From contig LUCD01000093.1 in NCBI GenBank assembly GCA_001593925.1, positions 1-11,417 of the forward strand: a stretch of 11,417 nucleotides of DNA, written 5' to 3'. The notes beneath the pieces were generated by a model. It was given only the letters and a program-made list of their open reading frames with translations. It did not search any database and was not told the origin of the DNA. Source of the DNA: Candidatus Bathyarchaeota archaeon B26-1. Lineage in GTDB: Archaea; Thermoproteota; Bathyarchaeia; Bathyarchaeales; B26-1. Within the stretch, counting starts at the first letter, position 1. Each line of letters opens with the position of its first letter. The position numbers and the translations under genes were made by a program. Positions 1-5,428 of the stretch are shown here, piece by piece.

Positions 1-1019
1 TGGGAAACTAAACGTGAACTCGTCTTCAAGTCTGAGGACGAAACCGACCCGAGATACGGATGTAAACCTGAGGAGAGACCCATCGAGGACCACTTGAGGT
101 TCGGGATCATAAACGTAGATAAACCTCCAGGACCCTCAAGTCACGAGGTTGTATCATGGATTAAACGCATCCTGAAGGTTGGACACGCCGGTCACGGCGG
201 GACCCTAGAGGCCTAGAAACATTTGGCCGGGGAGACCCCAAGGTAACCGGCGTGCTACCGACAGCCCTGAACGAAGCGACCAAAATAATACAGGTCCTCT
301 TAACCTCAGGCAAGGAGTACATCTGCGTGATGAAGCTTCACTCCCACGTGCCGGAGGAACGCGTAAGGGAGACCCTAAACGAGTTTCAAGGCTTGATCTA
401 CCAGAGGCCTCCTGTGAGGGCGTCTGTCAAGAGGAGGCTCAGAGTCAGAAAGGTATACTACATAGATGTACTTGAGATCGACGGGAGAAACGTCCTCTTC
501 AAGACCGGATGCGAGGCAGGGACCTACATAAGGAAACTCATCCATGACGTAGGTGAGGTTCTCGGGTGCGGGGCGCACATGCAAGAGCTCAGAAGGTCTA
601 GGGCGGGGCCATTCACTGAGGACGAAGACTCCTTCACACTCCACGAGATATGCTACCTACACTCCCGGTGGGTTGAGAGCGGAGACGACAGACTCCTCAG
701 AAAGTTCATCCTACCCATGGAGAGAGCCCTCAAACTGACACCGAAGATATACATCAGGGACTCGGCCGTAGACGCGATCTGCCACGGAGCCCACCTAACA
801 GCCCCGGGCGTGATATCTCTAGAGACCGGGATAAAGCCTAAAGAGAAAGTCGCGATAATGACCCAGAAGGGGGAAGCTGTAGCAATAGCAAAGGCTACAG
901 CCTCAACAGAACAGATCCTAGAGATGAACCACGGTATCGTAGCAACAAACCTGAGAGTCCTAATGCCCAGAGGAACATACCCAAAGATGTGGAAGAGCAG
1001 AGAGAAACGCAACCCTTAA
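1..1019 (+). CDS. cbf5: Archaeal Cbf5/TruB-type RNA pseudouridine synthase, interrupted by a BHB intron, 5' partial
   Basis: This is the catalytic subunit of archaeal H/ACA ribonucleoproteins, which converts uridine to pseudouridine in rRNA and tRNA. Exon 1 (1-208) reads from the left edge without a start; about a dozen N-terminal residues are probably outside, judged from remembered Pyrococcus Cbf5. Exon 2 is 235-1019. Joined, they give 330 visible residues with the family order: INVDKPPGPSSHEVV, then AGHGGTLDPKVTG with catalytic Asp at visible residue 70, KEY, QRPP...RRLR, EAGTYIRKLIHDVG, and a C-terminal PUA domain from about residue 240 ending in MPRGTYPKMW. The joined frame restores GTLDPKVTG exactly, whereas unspliced RNA stops at TAG 214-216. 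A conventional caller would start at GTG 252 and lose the active site. Codon use matches on both sides, so this is not a decayed gene. tRNA-Ser lies 37 bases downstream. Confidence 0.95.
209..234 (+). other. 26-nt BHB intron in cbf5
   Basis: The pre-mRNA folds into a bulge-helix-bulge. Exon CCCU (203-206) pairs with intron GGGG (229-232) as the central 4-bp helix. The 5' bulge is AGA (207-209) and the 3' bulge is AGA (233-235). Intron GGCC (210-213) pairs with GGCC (225-228) around an 11-nt loop. The outer exon helix is GGG (199-201) with CCC (237-239), with an A202/C236 mismatch. Cutting after the second base of each bulge removes 209-234 and joins CTA G|AC CCC, restoring Leu-Asp-Pro. The intron holds an in-frame TAG (214-216) and its length is not a multiple of three. 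Introns in cbf5 spliced by the tRNA endonuclease are established in Crenarchaeota. Confidence 0.92.
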
Positions 1020-1023
1020 AACA
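1015..1023 (+). promoter_or_regulatory. Possible TATA box for tRNA-Ser
   Basis: CTTAAAAC overlaps the cbf5 stop codon. A start about 27 bases on (around 1046) would leave a leader of about 11 nt before the tRNA. The motif is short, and co-transcription with cbf5 is also possible. Confidence 0.35.
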
Positions 1024-1071
1024 AACCACTCAAACCTAGAAGATAGAAGAATAAACGCCGGGGTCTCCTAG

Positions 1072-1091
1072 AGCCGAAAAACGGCGGGAAG
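1072..1091 (+). other. 20-nt tRNA intron in the D loop (after position 15)
   Basis: Exon UCCU (1066-1069, the 5' D-stem strand) pairs with intron GGGA (1086-1089), which mimics the 3' D-stem strand. The 5' bulge is AGA (1070-1072) and the 3' bulge AGU (1090-1092). The intron hairpin is GCCG (1073-1076) with CGGC (1082-1085) around AAAAA. Cutting after the second bulge base gives the D loop AG|UCCGGUA. The outer exon helix is weak or absent, so this is a relaxed BHB. Non-canonical intron positions are known in Thermoproteales tRNAs. Confidence 0.85.
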
Positions 1092-1106
1092 TCCGGTAGG
1101 GAGCAG

Positions 1107-1127
1107 ACCAGCATGGAGAGGGCTCAA
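1107..1127 (+). other. 21-nt tRNA intron in the anticodon stem (position 29/30)
   Basis: The BHB is complete. Exon GAGC (1101-1104) pairs with intron GCUC (1122-1125) as the central helix. The 5' bulge is AGA (1105-1107) and the 3' bulge AAG (1126-1128). The outer helix is AGG (1098-1100) with CCU (1129-1131). A short intron stem CC (1108-1109) with GG (1120-1121) closes a 10-nt loop. The junction is unambiguous because shifting it either way breaks the exon sequence. Splicing restores five anticodon-stem pairs. Confidence 0.9.
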
Positions 1128-1235
1128 GCCTGGAGAGCCTGTGGCCCAAACGGGCCGCGTGGGTTCAAATCCCACCCCCGGCGCCAATAACGTTTGATCT
1201 ACCATTGATTTACAACATTACAGAAAATAGTAACA

Positions 1236-1246
1236 CTTATATATTT
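1236..1246 (+). promoter_or_regulatory. TATA box for the winged-helix gene
   Basis: CTTATATATTT lies in an AT-rich stretch after the tRNA. Its centre is about 27 bases before 1268, so the transcript would begin only about 9 bases before the ATG at 1277, a nearly leaderless mRNA typical of archaea. Confidence 0.6.
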
Positions 1247-1276
1247 CTATTGAATAATGTAAAATTGTAAAAGGTG

Positions 1277-1897
1277 ATGGCCTTGTCGAGGTTAGAAGAT
1301 GAGTTAAAAGAGCTTAGAAAGGAGCTTTCTAAGATTGCTAAAGAGGTGGAGAAGTTAAAAACTAGAAGAGAACAGACATCTTTAGGGCCTTATCCCGGTC
1401 CACCTGAACCATCAGATTCTCTAATTCGAGTATTAGCGGAACGACTTCCTGATAAACCTGACGCGGGAATGGCATTCTTCGGCGGGATCCAAAAGAAAAA
1501 CGGAAAAATCAGATCGAGTTATTTTAGTGGCCACGACGTTGAAAGCATCCTGAGATGCTCACCAAAGAGGGTAGCGAAACTTCTTTCTCCACTCTCCAGT
1601 GAACAGAGAATATTGATACTGAAGACACTAATTAAGGGGGATAGAAGTTCCTCGGAGCTAAGTCGAGAAACGGGCCTTGAAGGGGGACAACTATATCATC
1701 ATCTGAAGGAACTCGCCCTCGCTGAGTACATCGAACCAAAGGAACGGGGGATTTATTCGTTAACGGAGAAAGGACAGATGGCTTTACTGACGGTTTTAGC
1801 GATGGCTTGCACCCTCGAAAAGAGGATCACCCCGGAAGAAATCGAAGCAACCTTTTGGGAGACCAGAAAGGAAGAGAGAACAAAACAAACAGATTAA
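1277..1897 (+). CDS. Winged helix-turn-helix transcriptional regulator with N-terminal coiled coil
   Basis: A 206-residue protein that probably binds DNA as a dimer. Residues 1-35 form a heptad-like charged coiled coil (LSRLEDELKELRKEL...). A proline-rich linker follows, then a central segment containing MAFFGGIQ and YFSGHD (about 65-90). An ArsR/PadR-like winged helix spans about 104-168, with LSSEQRILILKTL as its first helix, SSSELSRETGLEGGQLYHHLKEL as helix-turn-helix and recognition helix, and YIEPKERGIYSLTEKG as the wing. No metal-binding cysteine cluster typical of ArsR sensors is evident. ATG 1277 is chosen; GTG 1274 is adjacent, and TTG 1283 would have an upstream AGGTGAT. The gene stands alone, so the target is unknown. 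Confidence 0.85.
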   Translation: MALSRLEDELKELRKELSKIAKEVEKLKTRREQTSLGPYPGPPEPSDSLIRVLAERLPDKPDAGMAFFGGIQKKNGKIRSSYFSGHDVESILRCSPKRVAKLLSPLSSEQRILILKTLIKGDRSSSELSRETGLEGGQLYHHLKELALAEYIEPKERGIYSLTEKGQMALLTVLAMACTLEKRITPEEIEATFWETRKEERTKQTD

Positions 1898-1920
1898 GAA
1901 TCTTTTCATAGATTGATCTG

Positions 1921-2124
1921 CGGTGCCCGACCGTTCTGATTACTACTTGGTCCTTTGATACCTAGTAGATTATTCTGTAGTCTCCCATTCGGAGCGATAG
2001 AAGTCCGCTGAGGCGTCCTCTCAACCGTTTTCCGCTGAACGGACTCGTATATGGGTGTGACACTCTTCCATCAAGGTTTCAAGTATTCGAGGGTTTGAAC
2101 GAGGGTGTAAACCTTTTTGTTTTT
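1921..2124 (+). ncRNA. Candidate structured ncRNA ending in a terminator-like hairpin
   Basis: The 375-nt gap between two genes contains consecutive inverted repeats. They are CGGT/ACCG (1921-1933), CTACTTGGT with ACCTAGTAG (1943-1968, one U-U mismatch), CTCC/GGAG (1982-1994), AGTCCG/CGGACT (2002-2045, enclosing smaller stems), and AAGGTTT/AAACCTT (2073-2115). The last runs straight into TTTTTGTTTTT (2114-2124). A TATA-like GATTAAGA around 1892-1899 would start RNA near 1922. I recognise no known RNA family: it does not look like SRP RNA, RNase P RNA or a C/D-box RNA. It could instead be a structured 3' UTR of the regulator gene, or chance. No coding frame of interest was found here. Confidence 0.35.
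2073..2124 (+). terminator. Hairpin plus T-tract
   Basis: AAGGTTT (2073-2079) pairs with AAACCTT (2109-2115) and the stem leads into TTTTTGTTTTT at 2114-2124. T-tracts alone are known to terminate archaeal RNA polymerase; the stem makes it more notable. It would end whatever is transcribed from the 1900-2110 segment. Confidence 0.5.
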
Positions 2125-2208
2125 AGTCTAATCTCAACAAATTGGTGAATAATTACCATCGCTTGTTTATTTCTATCTTTTTACTATGCTTTGTTATGCA
2201 AATAGTAA

Positions 2209-2218
2209 TTCTTAAAAG
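2209..2218 (+). promoter_or_regulatory. TATA box for the methyltransferase gene
   Basis: TTCTTAAAAG in an AT-rich stretch predicts a transcript start near 2240. That places TTG 2240 at or before the 5' end and supports the downstream start at 2273. Confidence 0.55.
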
Positions 2219-2260
2219 GGGATATCCATTTAACAGACCTTGAGTAACGTCATGTTCCTT

Positions 2261-2265
2261 GGAGG
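2261..2265 (+). promoter_or_regulatory. Shine-Dalgarno site that decides the TTG 2273 start
   Basis: GGAGG lies 7 bases before TTG 2273. The longer frame from TTG 2240 has no such site before it and adds a stretch unlike the family N-terminus. Confidence 0.65.
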
Positions 2266-2272
2266 CATCCTC

Positions 2273-3262
2273 TTGATAAAGTCTATCTTAAACTATATTG
2301 TTTGCCCGGTCTGCTTAGGCGACCTTGAATTAGATGAGGAGAGAAGGGCGAACGGGGAGGTTATAAAAGGAAGACTCGTCTGTCAAAAATGTGAGCATAT
2401 CTATACAATTCAAGGTGGAATTCCTATTCTGACTCCGCCGGGCGTGAAACCCTATGATTGGTTATCCAAAGAGCTAACATGGGCTCTTAAGCAAGTTAAT
2501 CCCAGAAAGGCGGTTCAGATGATAGCTGAAGGCAAGATAAAACCGAAAAAGGTATCTTGTGATGAACCGGTTCTCACTCAAGAAGAGTTAGAGGAGGGCG
2601 AGTACAAAGATTCTGAGAATTTTCTTCGGGATAGATTCGGCTCAATAAAGGGGGCACGTGAACACTTTCGAAGACGACTCAATGAGAACCGGAAGTTCTT
2701 TGATATGATTATCAGAATGGGCATGCTGGATAAGTCTGATGTTATTTTGGACGTAGGGACTGGGTACGGCTATATGCTCCAATATCTAGCTGAGCATCTT
2801 AAGAGTACCCGAATCTTTAGTATTGATATTTCTTACACAAATCTGAAGGCTGTAAGAGGGAGGTTCAGAATCTTCGGTATCGAGCGGGATATCCACTTAG
2901 TCGCGGCCGATGCTCTCCACTCTCCATTCCGCAATGACCAGTTTGACGCCGTTGAATCTTGGGCTGGATATGGGAATATCGTCGGCTTTTCTGGCTTATT
3001 CAGCGAGGCATACAGAATCTTGAGGAATCAAGGGTGGTTTGTGACTGATGTTGTGGAAGGGCTTGAAAGCGTAGACCGGGATTTAAGAATACTAATCAAA
3101 ACTGTAGGTGAAGAATTCTTTATAAGAAATTTTAGGAGACTCGGGCTCATTCCACGAAAGGATGAAATTGTAGAAGCCATGAAAGGATGCGGGTTCCGTA
3201 AAATATCAAGTAAAAAGGTTAATTCAGCCTCTATTATCATATGGGGACAGAAAACGGTTTAA
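2273..3262 (+). CDS. SAM-dependent class I methyltransferase with N-terminal Trm112-like zinc ribbon
   Basis: A 329-residue soluble protein. Residues 1-55 form a Trm112-like zinc ribbon: MIKSILNYIVCPVC with Cys11 and Cys14, then CQKC with Cys37 and Cys40, followed by GGIPIL. Residues 56-135 are a charged linker. The Rossmann methyltransferase follows, with SAM-binding motif I LDVGTGYGYM at about 159-168, an acidic strand-2 end (FSIDIS), AADALHSPF, FDAVESWAGYGN and a post-motif YRILRNQGWFV. Trm112 is normally a separate activator of tRNA, rRNA and release-factor methyltransferases; here it is fused. The substrate cannot be read from sequence: a UbiE-like small-molecule enzyme or an RNA enzyme are both possible. 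Start TTG 2273 is preferred for its GGAGG site; the frame stays open to TTG 2240, with ATG 2252 between. Confidence 0.88.
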   Translation: MIKSILNYIVCPVCLGDLELDEERRANGEVIKGRLVCQKCEHIYTIQGGIPILTPPGVKPYDWLSKELTWALKQVNPRKAVQMIAEGKIKPKKVSCDEPVLTQEELEEGEYKDSENFLRDRFGSIKGAREHFRRRLNENRKFFDMIIRMGMLDKSDVILDVGTGYGYMLQYLAEHLKSTRIFSIDISYTNLKAVRGRFRIFGIERDIHLVAADALHSPFRNDQFDAVESWAGYGNIVGFSGLFSEAYRILRNQGWFVTDVVEGLESVDRDLRILIKTVGEEFFIRNFRRLGLIPRKDEIVEAMKGCGFRKISSKKVNSASIIIWGQKTV

Positions 3263-3306
3263 ACTGGAGCATCTATAACCCCTCTACCATATGTGATTCA
3301 GAATCT

Positions 3307-3324
3307 TTGAAGCGGACGCTTCAA
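3307..3324 (+). repeat. Perfect inverted repeat (hairpin) after the methyltransferase gene
   Basis: TTGAAGCG and CGCTTCAA are separated by GA, realistically a 7-bp stem with a GGAC tetraloop, 45 bases past the stop codon. No T-tract follows, so an intrinsic terminator is not clear. The rest of 3263-3473 holds the guaAb promoter and no gene. Confidence 0.6.
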
Positions 3325-3413
3325 GTTACGAAGAAGCCCGTAAGTTTAGAAGGCGATGGCTTGAATAACCTGTAGATCATTACGGAAAAATTAAACTGTT
3401 TTAGCACGCAGAA

Positions 3414-3422
3414 AGATTAAAT
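3414..3422 (+). promoter_or_regulatory. TATA box for guaAb
   Basis: GATTAAATA preceded by a purine-rich GAAA (possible BRE) predicts a start near 3445, leaving a leader of about 30 nt that contains the ribosome site. Confidence 0.55.
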
Positions 3423-3457
3423 AGCAAATAGTGAAGAAGGGTTATCGATTAAGCAGT

Positions 3458-3464
3458 GGAGGAG
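3458..3464 (+). promoter_or_regulatory. Shine-Dalgarno site for the GTG start of guaAb
   Basis: GGAGGAG lies 9 bases before GTG 3474 and supports that non-ATG start. Confidence 0.65.
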
Positions 3465-3473
3465 TAAATAGGG

Positions 3474-4676
3474 GTGGAAGATTTTAATCCTGCGGAGTTT
3501 GTTCAGATTCAAATTGAAAAGATAGAAGAAGTTGTAGGCGGTGAAAAGGCGTTAATAGCTGTTTCTGGGGGCGTTGACAGTTCAACATGTGCAGTGCTAA
3601 CTCATATGGCTATAGGTGAAAACCTCATATGTGTAATATTGGATGATGCATTTATGAGGATGGGCGAACCGGAATGGGTCGCAGGGGTCCTTTCAAAACC
3701 GCCGCTTAACCTACCAGTGAGGATAGAACGTGTTCAGGAAAGGTTCTTAAATGCCCTTCGAGGGTTAAGGGATGCTGAAGAGAAACGTAAAGCGTTCAGA
3801 AAGACTTTTTATGAGACTCTGAGCGAAATAGCGAAGCGTGAAAAAATTCGGTACTTGGTTCAAGGAACAATTCTTGCAGATATAATTGAGACGAAAAGCG
3901 GTGTGAAAACGCAACATAACGTGTTGGAGCAGGTAGGAATAAACACCCGTGAGCTCTACGGTTTCAAGGTTGTTGAACCCTTAGTTAGCCTCCTCAAGTG
4001 GCAGGTTAGGGAAGTCGCAAGATACCTGAAGATTCCTCCTGAGATTTCTGAGCGGCAACCCTTCCCGGGACCAGGACTTTCAGTAAGAACCGTCGGAGAA
4101 GTAAGGCCGGATAAACTAGCCACTCTTAAAAAGGCGACAAAGATAACGGAGAACAAACTGTCCAAGTATAATCCGAGTCAATATTTCGCAGCGATAATAG
4201 ATGACGAAGAGAAAGTGCCGCCTCTCGATGTTAAAGAAATCATCCGCCAAGCCTCCGAGATGCTTAACTTGGAAACAGGGCAGGTTCAGGTTAAAGTTTT
4301 TGCAGATAGAGCAACCGGAGTTAGAGGTGAATCTCGGGTATACGGTGATATTCTGGCTTTGAACTGCAGTAAAGATGGAAGAGAAATCCTAGAAGTTGAA
4401 GTTCCCAAACTTGTCGCTCTTCAAGAAGCGATCATCAACCGCAAGCCTCAATTTACCCGGGTGCTTTACGCAGTTGCGGAGCGAAAAGTGAAGAAACCCT
4501 ACGTCATCGCGATAAGAGCGGTGGAGACCAAAGACTTTCTCACAGCAAAGGTTTCACCCATCCCATGGAGTACATTAGAAGAAACCGCTGAAACAATTCT
4601 AGAGAAATGCCCTAAGGTTTCAACAGTATATTATGATGTTACACCTAAACCTCCAGCAACGATCGAGATGGAATAA
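3474..4676 (+). CDS. guaAB: GMP synthase, ATP-pyrophosphatase subunit (subunit B), long form
   Basis: It adenylates XMP with ATP and aminates it to GMP, using ammonia from a separate glutaminase subunit (GuaAa) not present in this window. The N-type PP-loop SGGVDSS is at residues 31-37. Family motifs follow: QGTILADIIE, a TQHNV segment (cf. SHHNV), RQPFPGPGLSVRTVGEV near 194-210, QYFAA, TGVRGESRVYGD, AIRAVETKDFLTA and the C-terminal KPPATIEME. At 400 residues it is longer than the roughly 310 usual in euryarchaea. Extra sequence lies between QYFAA and TGVRG and again between the GDILALN strand and AIRAVE, both in the C-terminal dimerisation/XMP domain. Crenarchaeal homologues are, as I recall, also longer. 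GTG 3474 has a good ribosome site. Function is well supported; a divergent paralogue is the main alternative. Confidence 0.88.
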   Translation: MEDFNPAEFVQIQIEKIEEVVGGEKALIAVSGGVDSSTCAVLTHMAIGENLICVILDDAFMRMGEPEWVAGVLSKPPLNLPVRIERVQERFLNALRGLRDAEEKRKAFRKTFYETLSEIAKREKIRYLVQGTILADIIETKSGVKTQHNVLEQVGINTRELYGFKVVEPLVSLLKWQVREVARYLKIPPEISERQPFPGPGLSVRTVGEVRPDKLATLKKATKITENKLSKYNPSQYFAAIIDDEEKVPPLDVKEIIRQASEMLNLETGQVQVKVFADRATGVRGESRVYGDILALNCSKDGREILEVEVPKLVALQEAIINRKPQFTRVLYAVAERKVKKPYVIAIRAVETKDFLTAKVSPIPWSTLEETAETILEKCPKVSTVYYDVTPKPPATIEME

Positions 4677-4726
4677 CCCTCTTAACAGACAACAAAAAAT
4701 TTCGTTGTGCTGGCTATTCTTAATGA

Positions 4727-4773
4727 TGTGTTGAGAGCGGTATTGAAGGGTTCTTCTATCTTCTCTCAACATA
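4727..4773 (+). repeat. Long-stem hairpin downstream of guaAb
   Basis: TGTGTTGAGAG (4727-4737) pairs with CTCTCAACATA (4763-4773) over 11 bp with one G-U pair. An inner GAAG/CTTC hairpin lies in the 25-nt loop. It sits about 50 bases past the guaAb stop and may be a 3' UTR processing or termination structure, or a small RNA. The rest of 4677-4937 has no gene I can support. Confidence 0.5.
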
Positions 4774-4937
4774 CTAGTGAGCCAGGGCGTCACAAAAAAT
4801 ATAGAGGGGTATCTCCGTTTGCGTAGATCACCAGCCAAAAATGCATATTCTCAAAACTCCCAAGACGTCGATTCGGCTCTTAAACCTCCCGCTCAAGTGG
4901 AAGTCTTGTGGTATGAACCCTCCTAAACTGGGTGAGT

Positions 4938-5242
4938 CTAGCGCTGGTTTTCAGGGGACTTAACCTTCCAGGCAAGTCTCAATTCTTCATATATTCTCCT
5001 GTTCTCTCTCCCGTAGACTTTTCCATCCTCTTTCTTGGCGTAGATGTACAGTGTCTTGGGTTTTCCCTCGTCCTCGAATCTCACCCTTAACGGTGGAATC
5101 CACGCTCTCGTGTCCCTCCACCTCCTCAGCACGTCGTCCCAGCCCAGGAAGGCCTCCCGGATACTTTCACGGGGAACGATGATCTCTGTGGTTGTCTCGT
5201 TCTTCCCCGTCTTTCCCGGAGAATATGAGGGACGTTCTGCAT
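4938..5242 (-). CDS. Small charged hypothetical protein, reading frame apparently interrupted near 5213
   Basis: I do not recognise this protein. The intact part runs leftward from GTG 5132 to TAG 4940-4938 (64 residues), rich in charged and aromatic residues (RVRFEDEGKPKTLYIYAKK, IYEELRLAWKVK). The same frame stays open upstream and still looks coding (ETTTEIIVPRESIREAFLGWDDVLRRW), but contains no ATG, GTG or TTG before an upstream TGA. An ATG at 5242 in another frame reads MQNVPHILRE. Adding one base at the AAA near 5214-5212 would join them into a protein of about 101 residues. GTG 5132 has no ribosome site. GC is higher than the flanks, and the opposite-strand frame looks like noise. It may be a frameshifted gene, a sequencing error, or a short gene with an odd start. 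Confidence 0.5.
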
Positions 5243-5284
5243 ATAGCCGTAATGAGGGAAAATAAAGTAGAGAAGATTGTCAGC

Positions 5285-5293
5285 TAAATATTT
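5285..5293 (-). promoter_or_regulatory. Possible TATA box for the small reverse gene
   Basis: On the reverse strand AAATATTTA is centred about 27 bases before 5262, which would give a leader of about 20 nt before ATG 5242. The segment 5243-5428 is AT-rich, holds divergent promoters and no gene. Confidence 0.35.
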
Positions 5294-5394
5294 CGATAGG
5301 ATTGAATGAGTTGAGAGAATCAAGTTTTAAGAGAGCTTCTTATTTGGAAAAAGAAGCCTACTTTTAAACGATTGGGAACCGCCGATGTGAAACG

Positions 5395-5403
5395 CTTATT
5401 AAT
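5395..5403 (+). promoter_or_regulatory. TATA box for the catabolic cluster
   Basis: CTTATTAAT is centred about 26 bases before 5425, so the mRNA would start only a few bases before ATG 5429. This fits the lack of a strong ribosome site there. Confidence 0.55.
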
Positions 5404-5428
5404 GTGATTCTTTAGATGAGTTGGCGGG

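Larger units (their letters stand above)
1057..1186 (+). tRNA. tRNA-Ser(GGA) with two introns
   Basis: Acceptor GCCGGGG (1057-1063) pairs with CCCCGGC (1176-1182), followed by discriminator G1183 and encoded CCA (1184-1186). The T arm is GTGGG-TTCAAAT-CCCAC (1159-1175). A long variable arm (GGCCC 1143-1147 with GGGCC 1152-1156, loop AAAC) marks class II; G73 fits archaeal Ser rather than Leu. Removing 1072-1091 and 1107-1127 gives a D stem UCCU/GGGA with A14, G15, G18-G19 and A21. It also gives a perfect anticodon stem CAGGC/GCCUG around loop CUGGAGA (1130-1136) with anticodon GGA at 1132-1134. Mature length is 89 nt with CCA. Unspliced, neither the D arm nor the anticodon arm closes. An oddity is C at position 9. 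Confidence 0.93.

Noticed and set aside
653..1012. Reverse-strand open frame inside cbf5
   Set aside because: It is antisense to strongly conserved cbf5 codons and has no family features.
252..1019. cbf5 as a gene starting at GTG 252
   Set aside because: It would lack the N-terminal half of the catalytic motif. The upstream sequence encodes the missing family segment up to the intron, so 252 is an artefact of the unspliced frame.
1057..1186. tRNA-Leu or tRNA pseudogene
   Set aside because: Discriminator G, anticodon GGA after splicing and full pairing of every arm point to a functional tRNA-Ser; archaeal Leu tRNAs carry A73.
4729..4775. H/ACA guide RNA, because ACA follows a stem
   Set aside because: The upper stem is only about 4 bp, no K-turn is visible, and the ACA falls partly inside the lower stem.
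4620..4838. Reverse-strand open frame of 72 codons over the guaAb end
   Set aside because: It overlaps the conserved guaAb C-terminus, has random-looking composition and no promoter or ribosome site.
5044..5265. Forward open frame of 73 codons opposite the small reverse gene
   Set aside because: It is serine-rich and low-complexity, typical of an antisense shadow; the reverse strand has the charged, protein-like composition.
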